Shown: positions 8,017 to 17,053 of the stretch, piece after piece
Numbering within the stretch: position 1 is the stretch's first letter
Layout: each line of letters opens with the position of its first letter
Source: Coriobacteriia bacterium
GTDB taxonomy: Bacteria; Actinomycetota; Coriobacteriia; Anaerosomatales; Anaerosomataceae
NCBI GenBank assembly: GCA_016938135.1
Contig: JAFGVD010000003.1
Location: forward strand, 1 to 64,000
Direction of reading: 5' to 3'
Length of the DNA stretch: 64,000 nt
Program-made: the position numbers and the translations under genes
The notes under the pieces: generated by a model
Told to the model about the DNA's origin: nothing
What the model saw: the letters and a program-made list of their open reading frames with translations, nothing else
Databases searched by the model: none

Positions 8017-10235
8017 GCCATCGCCTCCCGCCGCTTGATCCCAACGTGAAGCTCGATATCGAGGCGCTGCTCGACGGCCTGTCCGAGTACCGCCCGCGTC
8101 GCCATGGCTGGACGTGGCGCAAGCAGGTGCCGGACCAGCAGATGTATGAGTTCACCTACCATGAGACCTCCGAGCCGGTGGAACGCTCGATCCCGCTGCC
8201 GGCAGCACACTACTTCGAGAACATCGATCCGCAACCTGACTGCGTCATCACCACAGAGATTGCATCCGGACGCCCGGAGGACGACATCCGCCGCATGCGC
8301 ATGGCCGCCTGGCATGGCGCCGACCACATCATGGTGATCCGCACGGCGGGCCAGTCACACATCGACGGACTGCTCGAGGGCACCCCGGAGGGCGTGGGCG
8401 GCATCGCGGTGACGCGCAAGCAGTGCCGGTTGTCTCGGCGGGCGCTGGACCTCATCGAGGACGAGGTGGGGCGGCCCATCAACTACCACAGCTACGTGAG
8501 CGGCGTGGCGGGCCCGGAGATCGCGGTCATGTTCGCCGAGGAGGGCGTGAACGGCGCCCACCAGGACCCGCAATACAACGTGCTCTACCGCAACATCAAC
8601 ATGTATCGCAGCTTCGTGGACGCGGCCGTGGCCAAGCACATCATGGCGGCGGCTGACATCCTGCAGATCGATGGCGCGCACAACGCCAACGCCACGGCGG
8701 TCAAGGCGTGGAAGGTCATGCCTGAGCTGCTCGTACAGCACGCCATCAACTGCGCCTACTCGGTGGCGGTTGGGATGCCCAGGCAGAACATCGCGCTCTC
8801 CACGGTGCCGCCGGACGCGGCGCCTGCGCCGTGCATGCGCATGGACCTGCCGTACGCCATCGCGCTGCGAGACCTCTTCGGCGAGTACAAGATGCGCGCG
8901 CAGCAGAACACCCGCTACATGGAGTCTGATGGTCGAGACGCTACAGTCTCCCATGTCATGAACCTGATGATCTCCCGGCTGACTTCCGCCGACATCCAGT
9001 CCACGATCACGCCCGACGAGGGCCGCAACGTGCCGTGGCACTACAACAACGTGGCCGCGGTGGACACCGCCAAGCAGTCGCTGCTGGGGATGGATGGCCT
9101 GCGCGAGATGGTGAAGATCGACCGCGAGAACCCCGAGCTCAAGTCCCGCGTGCGCGAGATCAAGGAGCGCGCCGTGCTGTTCTTGGAGGCGATGATCGCC
9201 GACGGCGGGTACTTCGCCGGCGTGGAGGACGCGTACTTCGTCGACAGCGGCGAGTACCCGGAGACCAACGACGACGGCATCGCCCGTTGCAGTGACGGCG
9301 GAGTGGCCGAGGGGACCATCGTGTCCCGCGCCGACGACTACATGGCGCCGGTATGCCACCATTTCGGCGAGAACCATCTGCCTGAGGGCTTTCGCGGGCG
9401 CGCGTTCCAGGAGGCCGCACCGTGCGACCTCATAGGCGGATGCACGCTGTGCGATGACACCAAGGTGCCGTTCATCGGTGACCTGGACTCGGTGGACAAC
9501 GCGGAGACGCGGCTTACGCAGACTGCGGAAGAGCGCAAGCGCGGGCTTATCAGGCCCGAGGTGGAGTGGACCGGCGACGGCGTGGTGGTCGTGACTATGT
9601 TCCTGCCCGCGGGCGAGCAGGTGGCCGAGGCCGCCGCGCTGGAGCTTGGCCGCGCGATGAACCTCACCGACTGCGAGGTCATCCACAAGCGCGTGATGCA
9701 CCCGGCCGAGGGGACGCATCTGGAGCTCAAGGGTCGCCTGGACGTGGCGATCGACCCTGCGACACTCGTCATCCCCGAGCCGCCCGAGGTGCTCACCGAT
9801 GAGGAGATCCGCGAGTTCGTTGCCGAGCGTAACCTGCGCGTGGTGGCGGCGACTGTGGGCAGCGACGAGCACTCGGTGGGTATGCGCGAGATCATCGACA
9901 TCAAGCACGGTGGCCTGGAGAAGTGGAGCTTTGGCGTCACTTATCTGGGCACGAGCGTCCCTATCGACAAAGTGCTGGACGCGGCCATCGAGCACGCTGC
10001 CAGCGCGGTCCTCATCTCCACCATCATCACGCATGGCGAGATCCACCGCGTCATGATGGAGAAGCTGGCGGACCTGGCTGCCGAGAAAGGCGTCCGGGAC
10101 AAGCTGCTGCTCATCGCGGGCGGGACTCAGGTCACCGACGAGCTTGCGCGTGAGTGGGGCATGGACGCCGGGTTCGGTCGCAGGACCAAGGGCCTTGATG
10201 TGGCGAGCTTCATCGTGAAAGCAATGCGTGAGTGA
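8013..10235 (+). CDS. oraE: D-ornithine 4,5-aminomutase, E (large, B12/PLP) subunit
   Basis: Protein of 740 residues starting MSHRLPPLDPNVKLDIEALL at ATG 8013, inside the end of oraS. The N-terminal two-thirds is the mutase barrel; the C-terminal Rossmann domain carries the base-off cobalamin motif SDEHSVG with axial His620. Lys631 in DIKHGG lies 11 residues on, the same spacing as His618 and Lys629 (the PLP lysine) described for the Clostridium sticklandii enzyme. The subunit moves the terminal amino group of D-ornithine from C5 to C4 by a radical mechanism. All ligands appear intact. Confidence 0.95.
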   Translation: MSHRLPPLDPNVKLDIEALLDGLSEYRPRRHGWTWRKQVPDQQMYEFTYHETSEPVERSIPLPAAHYFENIDPQPDCVITTEIASGRPEDDIRRMRMAAWHGADHIMVIRTAGQSHIDGLLEGTPEGVGGIAVTRKQCRLSRRALDLIEDEVGRPINYHSYVSGVAGPEIAVMFAEEGVNGAHQDPQYNVLYRNINMYRSFVDAAVAKHIMAAADILQIDGAHNANATAVKAWKVMPELLVQHAINCAYSVAVGMPRQNIALSTVPPDAAPAPCMRMDLPYAIALRDLFGEYKMRAQQNTRYMESDGRDATVSHVMNLMISRLTSADIQSTITPDEGRNVPWHYNNVAAVDTAKQSLLGMDGLREMVKIDRENPELKSRVREIKERAVLFLEAMIADGGYFAGVEDAYFVDSGEYPETNDDGIARCSDGGVAEGTIVSRADDYMAPVCHHFGENHLPEGFRGRAFQEAAPCDLIGGCTLCDDTKVPFIGDLDSVDNAETRLTQTAEERKRGLIRPEVEWTGDGVVVVTMFLPAGEQVAEAAALELGRAMNLTDCEVIHKRVMHPAEGTHLELKGRLDVAIDPATLVIPEPPEVLTDEEIREFVAERNLRVVAATVGSDEHSVGMREIIDIKHGGLEKWSFGVTYLGTSVPIDKVLDAAIEHAASAVLISTIITHGEIHRVMMEKLADLAAEKGVRDKLLLIAGGTQVTDELAREWGMDAGFGRRTKGLDVASFIVKAMRE

Positions 10236-10247
10236 GGGCTGTAGGCT

Positions 10248-10856
10248 CTAGATCTCAGGCACCAGGTACACGTAGCCCAGGTGCCTCTCGGCGTCCGTTG
10301 AGATGTGGATCTGCAGATCCTCCTCCGGCCCGCCGAACAGGTAGTCGGCCTGCATGACGCCGCCGGTCGCCTTCCAGCTGTAGAGTTCGGCGATATCGCT
10401 TGCGTCCTTGCCCACGGCTTCGATCATCCGCTTGGCGAGCGCCATGAACTCGGTCTTCTCGGCGTCAGTGAACGCATCCGGAGTCACGCTGTCGATGTCG
10501 ACACCGTCGTCGGTGTAGGTCCACTCCCACTCGCCGTTGATGTCGCGGTGCGTGATGGTGATCGACATGTCCTCTTTGGTCCACATGATCGTGCCGTACC
10601 CCTCCATGCTGGTCATCACCGTGAAGGTGCCGTCCTCGATCGTGAGGTCGTAGCGCTCCAGGCCGATCGCCAGCAACGAGCGGAAGGCGTCTTCGTTCTC
10701 GAGCGGGAGCATCTTCTCGGCGGCAGGAGCCTCATCGGATACAGCCGGCTCAGTTGCTGCGGGCTCCGTAGTCTGGCCGCTGCACGCGCAGCCGCTCAGG
10801 GAGGTGAGTGACAGGACGCAGGCAAGCGTCAGGACGAGCAGTGTTCGAGTGCGCAC
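10248..10856 (-). CDS. Lipoprotein of unknown function
   Basis: Protein of 202 residues with a type II signal: basic start MRTRTLLVLTLACVLSLTSL then lipobox LSGC. The mature part begins with a Thr/Pro/Glu linker and carries an acidic domain of about 150 residues with no family I recognise. It is expected on the outer face of the membrane. It converges on oraE with 12 nt between them and no clear terminator. Confidence 0.75.
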   Translation of the reverse strand: MRTRTLLVLTLACVLSLTSLSGCACSGQTTEPAATEPAVSDEAPAAEKMLPLENEDAFRSLLAIGLERYDLTIEDGTFTVMTSMEGYGTIMWTKEDMSITITHRDINGEWEWTYTDDGVDIDSVTPDAFTDAEKTEFMALAKRMIEAVGKDASDIAELYSWKATGGVMQADYLFGGPEEDLQIHISTDAERHLGYVYLVPEI

Positions 10857-10935
10857 GTGTGTCCCCCGTTCGTCGTGGTCGCTCCAAGTCTAGCGGAACT
10901 GTTCTTTCGACGTTGGGTCGGACCGGGGAATCTGC

Positions 10936-11787
10936 TTAGACCGCGTGGCGCAAGGTGGCAAGCTTACGGAGCAAGGTCCGCTTTCCGTAGCAGCCGAAGT
11001 CGATCGTGATGGTCTCATCGCTCACCTTGAGGACGTTGCCCGTCCCCCAGCTCGCGTGAAAGACGTACTCTCCTGTTTCAATAGGATCAGTGGGGTTGAT
11101 CTCGGCAGAACTCGAGTGCTCGTTCGGTGCAAGCGCCGCCAGGAACTTGAGCGCCGCGGCATTCTGCTTACCCTCAAGGCTCTCGGCGAGTTTGGAGACC
11201 GAGTTCGCCAGGCTGGCAACCTCGTTCTCGCCGAGATCCCACACGACGGCCGGTTTGAGTCGCCGGACGACGTAGAGTTTCAGAGTGTCCCTCACGGAGT
11301 CAAAGGCTCGCACAAGAACCAGAGCGCCACCCAGACCCTGTTTCGCCAGGCAGTTCACGGCTGCTTCCGAGAGGTTGGAGCGCCTGCCCGCCGCCACAAC
11401 GGCGACTGCCGGACCCACAAGCGGATCATCGTGGCGGTGGTCGTCCCCCATCGCTTCGGCATCGATCGACGCGGTGATCCGACTCGTGATCACCCGGAGA
11501 CACTCGCTCATGAGCTTCATCATGGTCTCGTCATCGGCGGGTGCTTTTTTGAACATGGCGTCCAGCACCGCGCATGAGGCCTCGGGCGATAGCCCCGGCT
11601 TCTGACGGGCGGCCTGTATCACTACAGGAGCAAACGTCGTTGCGTTCTCTTTGAGCCAGAGCGCAAGAAGCGACATGGACTCCTCGTCATGTGCCAGGAG
11701 GAGGTCGAGGGGAGAGTCGTCCTCGGTGATTTCGCTGGGGGCAGGCTCCGCGACGCCGCTGGCGTCGATGGGTTCTTTGTGGGCCAT
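10936..11787 (-). CDS. Uncharacterised protein with C-terminal Tudor-like/DUF3553-like domain
   Basis: Protein of 283 residues. The first 200 residues are helical and unrecognised. The last 60 contain GEYVFHASWGTGNVLKV followed by IDFGCYGKRTLL, the pattern of the small beta-barrel found at the C-termini of UvrD/PcrA helicases and in DUF3553/CarD-like proteins (GDxVxHxxxGxGxVxxxxxxxxxxxFxxxGxKxL). That domain usually contacts RNA polymerase or nucleic acid. No signal peptide. Its link to neighbours is unclear; it is divergent from the kinase-like gene at 11997. Confidence 0.65.
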   Translation of the reverse strand: MAHKEPIDASGVAEPAPSEITEDDSPLDLLLAHDEESMSLLALWLKENATTFAPVVIQAARQKPGLSPEASCAVLDAMFKKAPADDETMMKLMSECLRVITSRITASIDAEAMGDDHRHDDPLVGPAVAVVAAGRRSNLSEAAVNCLAKQGLGGALVLVRAFDSVRDTLKLYVVRRLKPAVVWDLGENEVASLANSVSKLAESLEGKQNAAALKFLAALAPNEHSSSAEINPTDPIETGEYVFHASWGTGNVLKVSDETITIDFGCYGKRTLLRKLATLRHAV

Positions 11788-11996
11788 AGTTGTTTCGCCT
11801 CTAAGGCTTGTGGTGTGGCGTCACTGCATCAGAACCCCTGCTTGCGGGGAAGCTCCCCATGGAGGCGTTCTGAGACGCTGGATACTACATTCTACCACCT
11901 GGGCGACCTTGAGTGGACGGTGACGGGTCGAATCGCTGACAATGCTCTTGGTTGGATTCGCCTGGACGGTCAGCAGCGGGGGCGGACGGAACGGAC

Positions 11997-12701
11997 ATGT
12001 CACAAGAGATGACACCTGCAAAGAGCTCCGCGATAGAGCAGCGCACGTTGTCTGATGTCGCAGAAGACCTGCGTACGTCCCTGAACGTCGTGGCCGGCTT
12101 GAGCGCCAAGATGCTTGATGAGCTCTCGGGGACCGTCTCGGAAGAACAGTCGGTACAGCTCAAGATGGCGCTGGAGGCTAGCTCGTATCTGTGCGAGCTT
12201 GTGGACAGCGCTATCCAGCCCGGCGATCTGCCGCCCCTGAGCGCGGTTGACGCGGCGGCCGTCTGTCAGTCTGTAGCGGGTTGGATGAAGCCGCGCGCCG
12301 AGGCCAAAGGGCTGCTGTTTCGCGCCGACATCGCAGGATCCGGGGCCGTGGCCCGCACAGACAGGCTGTCTTTGACTCGAGTGCTGGTGAACCTGCTCGA
12401 CAACGCGATCAAGTTCACCCAGACGGGCAGCGTCGTTGTCTCTCTTCGCGTCTGCGACGATACGCTGATCCTGGTGGTGACCGACACAGGGGTGGGCATT
12501 GCGCCTGAGCGCCTGAGCGAGGTCTTCAAGGAGTCCTTCCAGGCGGACCCGCAGGCGTCAGCAGGCGTGGGGCATGGTCTCGCGGTGAGCCGTCGTCTTG
12601 TGGAGGCCATCGGCGGCCGGCTCACCGTGGACAGCGTGGTCGGCCAGGGTTCGACGTTCACGGTGCGGTTCCCGGCAGTCTCTGATGCGCAGCGCCCCTG
12701 A
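11997..12701 (+). CDS. Histidine-kinase-like protein lacking the phosphoacceptor His
   Basis: Protein of 234 residues (ATG 11997; a weak TTG lies 45 nt upstream). The dimerisation region reads AEDLRTSLN where active kinases have SHELRTPLN, so Glu23 occupies the His position. The ATPase domain is well kept: N box NLLDNAIKFT, G1 DTGVGIA, and GVGHGLAVSRRLVEAIGG (G2). There is no sensor or membrane segment. It may be an ATP-binding pseudokinase, an adaptor, or a kinase acting on another protein. The adjacent reductase gene converges on it with 10 nt between. Confidence 0.75.
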   Translation: MSQEMTPAKSSAIEQRTLSDVAEDLRTSLNVVAGLSAKMLDELSGTVSEEQSVQLKMALEASSYLCELVDSAIQPGDLPPLSAVDAAAVCQSVAGWMKPRAEAKGLLFRADIAGSGAVARTDRLSLTRVLVNLLDNAIKFTQTGSVVVSLRVCDDTLILVVTDTGVGIAPERLSEVFKESFQADPQASAGVGHGLAVSRRLVEAIGGRLTVDSVVGQGSTFTVRFPAVSDAQRP

Positions 12702-12711
12702 ACCCGGCGAT

Positions 12712-13578
12712 CTACTTCGCTGCTACGCGCTCCGTCATCAGCTCCCGCATGCTCCTGGGCGGTGTGCCCGTGATGCGCTCGATAGCGCCGAGACGGACCT
12801 CCATCCTCTTCTCGGCGATGGAGATGTACATCGTCGCAAGGATGGTCGCCAGCTCTTCGGAGACACCTTCCTCAAGGCATATCTCCACGTAGTCGCCGGC
12901 CTCGGCCGGGACGTAGACGACGGCCTCCCCGGTCACCTCGGCCACGGTCTTGCATAGGTCCTCGGTGCTCAGCAGCTCGGGGCCGACCAGGTCGTATATC
13001 TTGCCGGTGTGGTTCTCACCAACCAAGATCGTCGCAGCGGTGCGTGCGATGTCGTCTCGCGAGACATAACCCGCCTTCCCGTTGCCGGTGGGATAGGGGA
13101 CGGTGCCCAGTTCGATGATCGACGGCAACCAGTCCACCACTTCGTCAGCGTAGGGACCGTTGCGCATGATCGTCCATGCAATACCGCTTTGAAACAGCGA
13201 CATCTCGGCGTAGACGAGTGCGGGGTTGATGGCAAACGGATTGCCGGGAGACGTGCCGGACACCGTGAAGGTCAGCAGGTGCTTCACGCCGGCATGACGC
13301 GCTGCGCGGACAGCATTGTCCTGCTGCTCACGGCGCTCGGCGGGCACGGCCTTGGAAGGCACCAGCAGCAGCCGTTCCACTCCCTGGAACGCCGCGATCA
13401 ACGATTCCTCGTCTTCGTAGTCGCCATGACGCACGTCCACGCCCCGTTCGGCATGCGCAGCCAGCGTCTCAGGCGTGCGAGTGATCGCGATGATGTCTTC
13501 GGCAGCAGCGAGGTTCATCAGGTGGTCGAGCACAAGGCGACCGAGTTTGCCGCTAGCGCCGATGATGCCGATCTTCAC
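12712..13578 (-). CDS. NmrA-like NAD(P)-binding reductase (QOR2 type)
   Basis: Protein of 288 residues from GTG 13578 (AAGGAGG 8 nt before); upstream codons in the same frame are not needed. The start VKIGIIGASGKLG is the Rossmann nucleotide motif, followed by the short-chain-like atypical SDR pattern of NAD(P)H:quinone oxidoreductase 2/NmrA proteins (GDYEDEESLIAAFQGVERLLLV, then a segment AARHAGVKHLLTFTVSG). It probably binds NADPH and either reduces quinones or senses redox state. Cytoplasmic. Stands alone. Confidence 0.82.
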   Translation of the reverse strand: MKIGIIGASGKLGRLVLDHLMNLAAAEDIIAITRTPETLAAHAERGVDVRHGDYEDEESLIAAFQGVERLLLVPSKAVPAERREQQDNAVRAARHAGVKHLLTFTVSGTSPGNPFAINPALVYAEMSLFQSGIAWTIMRNGPYADEVVDWLPSIIELGTVPYPTGNGKAGYVSRDDIARTAATILVGENHTGKIYDLVGPELLSTEDLCKTVAEVTGEAVVYVPAEAGDYVEICLEEGVSEELATILATMYISIAEKRMEVRLGAIERITGTPPRSMRELMTERVAAK

Positions 13579-13703
13579 GGTAGCCTCCTTGATGGGTGTC
13601 GCGCACAGCGTACCGCATCCGACGCGCCGGTGGCGAAGCACTCGTTTCGCCGAGAGGAGGATCCCGCCAGGCTGCTGCTATCGGCAACCCGGCGGGGTGG
13701 TTC

Positions 13704-14744
13704 TTAGAAGACGTGGACTGACGAACTCTTGAACGTGGCCCAGACCTGTGCGCCTGCGGCGAGGTCTTGCTGCTCCAGTGATTGCGTCGTCACGAAGCTC
13801 ACCAGCGGGACACCCACATCTACGGTGACACGCGCCAGTACGCCCTGAAGTGCAACCTCGGTCACGGTGCCCTTGAACGAATTCCGTGCCGATGATTCAA
13901 GCTCTTCGTAGGAGAGCAGTATGTCTTCCGGACGGACTGCCAGGTTGACCTGGCCGCTGCGGTCTCCGCAGGATGCGGCTACGCGCAGCCCTTCATTCAG
14001 AACGACCTCGTCCGCACCATCTGCTAGACCCATATATATGTTTTCCATGCCAACGAACTCGGCTAGTGCGCGGTTGCAGGGTCGGCGGAAGACCTCTGTG
14101 GGAGTGCCCACCTGCACGATAGACCCGTCGTGCATCAGCGCGATGCGGTCTGCAAGGCTGAGCGCTACCGAGAAGTCGTGCGTCACATGGATGACCGTTG
14201 GCTTCAGCAGCTGGTGCACTCGCTTGAGCTCACGTTTGAAGCTCTCTTTGCTGCGTGGATCCAGCGCTGAGAGAGGCTCGTCCAGAAGCAGTATCCGCGG
14301 TTCCACCATCAGTGCGCGTGCTATGGCCGCACGCTGCTGTTCGCCGCCGCTCAGTGTGCCCGGGTAGCGATCAAGCAGGTGAGCGATCCCGAAAAGCCCG
14401 GCGATCTGCTCCACCTTCGCTCGTATCTCGGTGGTGTCTTGTTTTCTGAGCTTCAGCCCAAAGCCGATGTTCTCTCCCACACTGAGGTGCGGGAACAAGG
14501 CGTAGTCTTGATACACGAAGCCGATATCACGCTCTTCCGGCGGGACGTTTTGGAGGTCTCTACCCGCATGGCTGATGGAGCCGCCATCCGGCCGATAAAG
14601 GCCCGCGATCGTCTCCAGGATGAGCGTCTTGCCGGTACCGGTGGCGCCGAGGATGACGAAGTACTCGCCGGGCTCCACCGCCAGGTTGATGTCTTTGAGG
14701 TGGAAGACGCCCAGATGCTTCTGCACGTTTTTGAGTTCGATCAT
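13704..14744 (-). CDS. Molybdate/tungstate ABC importer ATPase
   Basis: Protein of 346 residues beginning MIELKNVQKHLGVFHLKDI at ATG 14744, overlapping the permease by 4 nt. Walker A GATGTGKTL, signature LSGGEQQRAAIARAL, Walker B ILLLDEPLSALDP and the H-loop THDFSVAL are intact. The last 110 residues form the TOBE region (NLAVRPEDILLSYEEL) used for anion-dependent regulation in ModC/WtpC. An open frame runs 774 nt upstream but reads through the permease out of frame and is not a fusion. With two aldehyde oxidoreductases in the window, tungstate is a likely cargo. Confidence 0.88.
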   Translation of the reverse strand: MIELKNVQKHLGVFHLKDINLAVEPGEYFVILGATGTGKTLILETIAGLYRPDGGSISHAGRDLQNVPPEERDIGFVYQDYALFPHLSVGENIGFGLKLRKQDTTEIRAKVEQIAGLFGIAHLLDRYPGTLSGGEQQRAAIARALMVEPRILLLDEPLSALDPRSKESFKRELKRVHQLLKPTVIHVTHDFSVALSLADRIALMHDGSIVQVGTPTEVFRRPCNRALAEFVGMENIYMGLADGADEVVLNEGLRVAASCGDRSGQVNLAVRPEDILLSYEELESSARNSFKGTVTEVALQGVLARVTVDVGVPLVSFVTTQSLEQQDLAAGAQVWATFKSSSVHVF

Positions 14745-15589
14745 CTCGACCTCCAGCCTGTACCGCGCGTGATGCCGGCGGGTGAGCCACCCATCGCTTC
14801 GAAGATGAAGAGCGACAGCACCGAGATGACGATGAGGATGGATGCGGCCGCAAGCGCAAGTTCTAGGTCTCCGCACGACATGTTGAGGTACAGCGAGACA
14901 GGAAGCGTCTCGGTCTTGAGTCGCGTGGCGCCTACCAGCATGAGCGCGGCACCGAACTCGCCTAGCGCCCGGGCCCACGTGATGACCGCGCCGGCCACGA
15001 GACCATTCTTGGAGAGCGGCAGGGTGACTTTGAAGAAGGCCTGCGATCGGGAGCATCCCAGGGTGCGTGCGACGAACTCCATCCGCGCGTCGATGTCTTC
15101 GAAGGTGGAGCGCATGACCCGCAGCATGTAGGGCATGTTCACGAAGAACTGCGCTACGACGATGCCCTGGACGGTGAAGACCAGAGGAAGTCCTATTGCA
15201 GTCAGCCATCTGCCGAACGCGGTAGTCCCGAACAGTAGGAGCAGCGCCACACCGGAGACGATAGGGGGCAGCGCCATAGGGATATCCATGATCATGCTGA
15301 GGACGCCACCGCCCTTGATGTTGAAGCGTGTGAGGCCGTACGCCACGGGCACTGCGAACAGGACGCAGAGGGCGGTGGATGCGAGCGAGGTGAGCAGACT
15401 CAGCTTCATCGCAAACATGATCTCTGCGGTGTGAAGGCTGGCCCACAGGTTGGGTAACCCGCGGGCCAGCACCATATACAACGCAAGGACGATGAAGCCG
15501 GCCAAGATCGCGATGCACAGTGACACGATCGCCGAGAAGACGGCGTTCTTTCTTTGTGTGGGCTTGATCTTGTTGGCTTCTGCGGTCAT
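14741..15589 (-). CDS. Molybdate/tungstate ABC importer permease
   Basis: Protein of 282 residues with about six membrane helices and the ModB/CysT family coupling motif near the third quarter (EFVARTLGCSRSQAFFKVTLP) plus the preceding MDIPMALPPIVSGVAL. These are typical of WtpB/ModB inner-membrane permeases. It begins 1 nt after the binding-protein stop and overlaps the ATPase gene by 4 nt, so the three are one operon. Confidence 0.9.
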   Translation of the reverse strand: MTAEANKIKPTQRKNAVFSAIVSLCIAILAGFIVLALYMVLARGLPNLWASLHTAEIMFAMKLSLLTSLASTALCVLFAVPVAYGLTRFNIKGGGVLSMIMDIPMALPPIVSGVALLLLFGTTAFGRWLTAIGLPLVFTVQGIVVAQFFVNMPYMLRVMRSTFEDIDARMEFVARTLGCSRSQAFFKVTLPLSKNGLVAGAVITWARALGEFGAALMLVGATRLKTETLPVSLYLNMSCGDLELALAAASILIVISVLSLFIFEAMGGSPAGITRGTGWRSR

Positions 15590-15590
15590 G

Positions 15591-16433
15591 TTACTCGATC
15601 ACCCTGAAGCCATGCTTCGTGTAGATATCCTTGCCTGCGGCGCTTGTCACGTAGTCTGCGAACGCCTGTGCAAGCTCGTGGTTGGTCGTGCTCGTGAGAA
15701 CGCAGATCGGGATGGTCTGGATCTTGTTCTGGTCCTCAGCGATCTCCACGATCTCGGCGTCTTCCACACCCACGACGTTGTCTTCCCAGATGATCGCAGC
15801 GTCCGCCTGCTTCATGGAGACGTACACGACGAGTTCGTTGACGGTGGCGGTCTGAGCGACAATGTTCTTGCTCACTGACTCCCACAGGCCAAGGTTCTCA
15901 AGCATCTTCTTGCCTGTCTTGCCGATAGAGGCTGATTCCGGGTCTCCCAGAACGACTTTGACGCCGTCTTTACCCAGGTCCTCAAGACAGGTGATCCCGG
16001 CCGGGTTGCCCTTTGGAACCGCGATGACCGGGATGTGATAGGCGATGTCGGTGCCTTCTTCGGCAAGGCCCTTCTCAACGGCGGAGTCCGAGTAGTAGAT
16101 GTCGCCGGGGACGTATAGGTCACCTTCACCACTCAGTTCGATCTGTGACAGGTTCTGTGCAGAGCCTGCGTAGCTGTACTGCACCGTACAGCCGGTCTCT
16201 TCTTTGAAGACCTCACCGATCTCATCCATGGGCTTTCGCATACCGGCACCGACGTAGACCATGAGCGTCTCGCCCTCGTAGGGCAGTGCTTCAGCTGCGG
16301 TGGTTTGGTCCACTGCATCTGCAGCTGGCTCCTCAGCATTCGCCGAGCAGCCAGCAAGGCATGCGAGAGCCAGAAGATAGACGATAAGGATGGATCCGAT
16401 ACGAGCGATCGGTCGATGCTTCCCTGTGTGCAT
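15591..16433 (-). CDS. Molybdate/tungstate-binding lipoprotein
   Basis: Protein of 280 residues starting at ATG 16433 (AAGGGG 8 nt before). A signal helix ends in the lipobox CLAGC at about residues 25-29, so it is a lipid-anchored binding protein as in Gram-positives. The mature part follows the ModA/WtpA pattern: YVGAGMRKPMDEI, then GSAQNLSQIE, a segment GDLYVPGDIYYSD, and VVLGDPESASIGKTGKKML. It captures the oxyanion and delivers it to the permease. Tungstate is favoured by context, but molybdate cannot be excluded. Confidence 0.87.
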   Translation of the reverse strand: MHTGKHRPIARIGSILIVYLLALACLAGCSANAEEPAADAVDQTTAAEALPYEGETLMVYVGAGMRKPMDEIGEVFKEETGCTVQYSYAGSAQNLSQIELSGEGDLYVPGDIYYSDSAVEKGLAEEGTDIAYHIPVIAVPKGNPAGITCLEDLGKDGVKVVLGDPESASIGKTGKKMLENLGLWESVSKNIVAQTATVNELVVYVSMKQADAAIIWEDNVVGVEDAEIVEIAEDQNKIQTIPICVLTSTTNHELAQAFADYVTSAAGKDIYTKHGFRVIE

Positions 16434-16504
16434 AGTGCGCCCCTTAATCCCGATGGTAGATTCCAACGCGACAAAGGACGGCATGCCCTCAAAAGGGTAC
16501 CTGT

Positions 16505-16590
16505 GATGCAGGCACTCCCATGAGCGTCTTCGCTCCAGTCGGCTCCTTTTCAAACACGGGAGGCGACGACGTTTCCATCGGCACCCTATC
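16505..16590 (-). promoter_or_regulatory. Candidate Moco/Tuco-type riboswitch in importer leader
   Basis: The transcript upstream of the binding-protein gene can fold as a closed multi-stem element: CUCCC (16562-16558) with GGGAG (16519-16515), enclosing a hairpin GAGCG-AAGA-CGCUC (16535-16522). Unpaired blocks UUUGAAAAGGAGCC and GGGAGUGCC resemble what I recall of the molybdenum-cofactor RNA motif, but I could not run a covariance model. The location before a molybdate/tungstate importer fits exactly. The RNA would lie about 80 nt upstream of the start codon. Confidence 0.5.
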
Positions 16591-16708
16591 GGCCAAACAC
16601 CATGATCTTGGGATTTTAGGCGTGTTGGCTCGGAGCAGACCGTCCACTATCACTAAACCTTAGCTGATACAAAGGCTAATACAAAGTATGTTCGATGTCA
16701 TTTCGTTA

Positions 16709-16766
16709 GTTCCTGCTCGAAGTCGTCGGATCGCTTCGCTCGTCAAAGCAGCGATCCGCGAGGAAC
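16709..16766. repeat. Long imperfect hairpin
   Basis: GTTCCT/AGGAAC forms the outer arm, followed by the perfect inner arm GGATCGCT (16728-16735) with AGCGATCC (16750-16757). The palindrome lies midway between two divergent transcription units. It could be a terminator of an antisense transcript, a regulator site or a relic of a small mobile repeat; no copy was noticed elsewhere in the window. Confidence 0.5.
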
Positions 16767-16979
16767 CTGAAGGCGCATCCTCTGTCTGAACGTTGTTGGA
16801 GAGGGATGAGGGTTCATGATGGGACAGGGGGCATGATTCAGCAGCTTAGCGGCCTGTTTGCAGGTGCATGTGTGGAGCTTGCGGCCGCTCATCAGGAATC
16901 AACTCATCTTCGGTTACAGGCAATCATTCCTGGGTCAACACAATCCTGAGGCCGATTCACGGCTGATGAGGGCGTAGAT

Positions 16980-17053
16980 CTGCCGGATCACACGGTCACC
17001 GCATATCCGGCAGGGAGCGAATGGTGAGACCGACTCAGAGCGATGGGTCGGTC
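16980..17053 (+). promoter_or_regulatory. Two-stem leader with terminator-like second stem
   Basis: Stem 1 is CTGCCGGAT (16980-16988) with ATCCGGCAG (17005-17013), 9 perfect pairs. Stem 2 is GACCGACTCA (17028-17037) with TGGGTCGGTC (17044-17053), 10 pairs with one G-U, followed by TTT and a later TTTTT at 17062-17066. A purine-rich linker GGAGCGAATGGTGA joins them. The layout of an aptamer-like stem then a terminator-like stem about 100 nt before the start codon suggests a riboswitch or attenuator; I do not recognise the class. Confidence 0.5.

Noticed and set aside
8013-10235. OraE as a general lysine 5,6-aminomutase
   Set aside because: The small-subunit gene, neighbouring ord-ortA-ortB, racemase and ligand spacing fit ornithine; lysine pathway genes are absent.
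13704-15518. A 604-codon frame as a permease-ATPase fusion
   Set aside because: The upstream part reads the permease gene out of frame. The ATPase has its own ATG at 14744 overlapping the permease stop.
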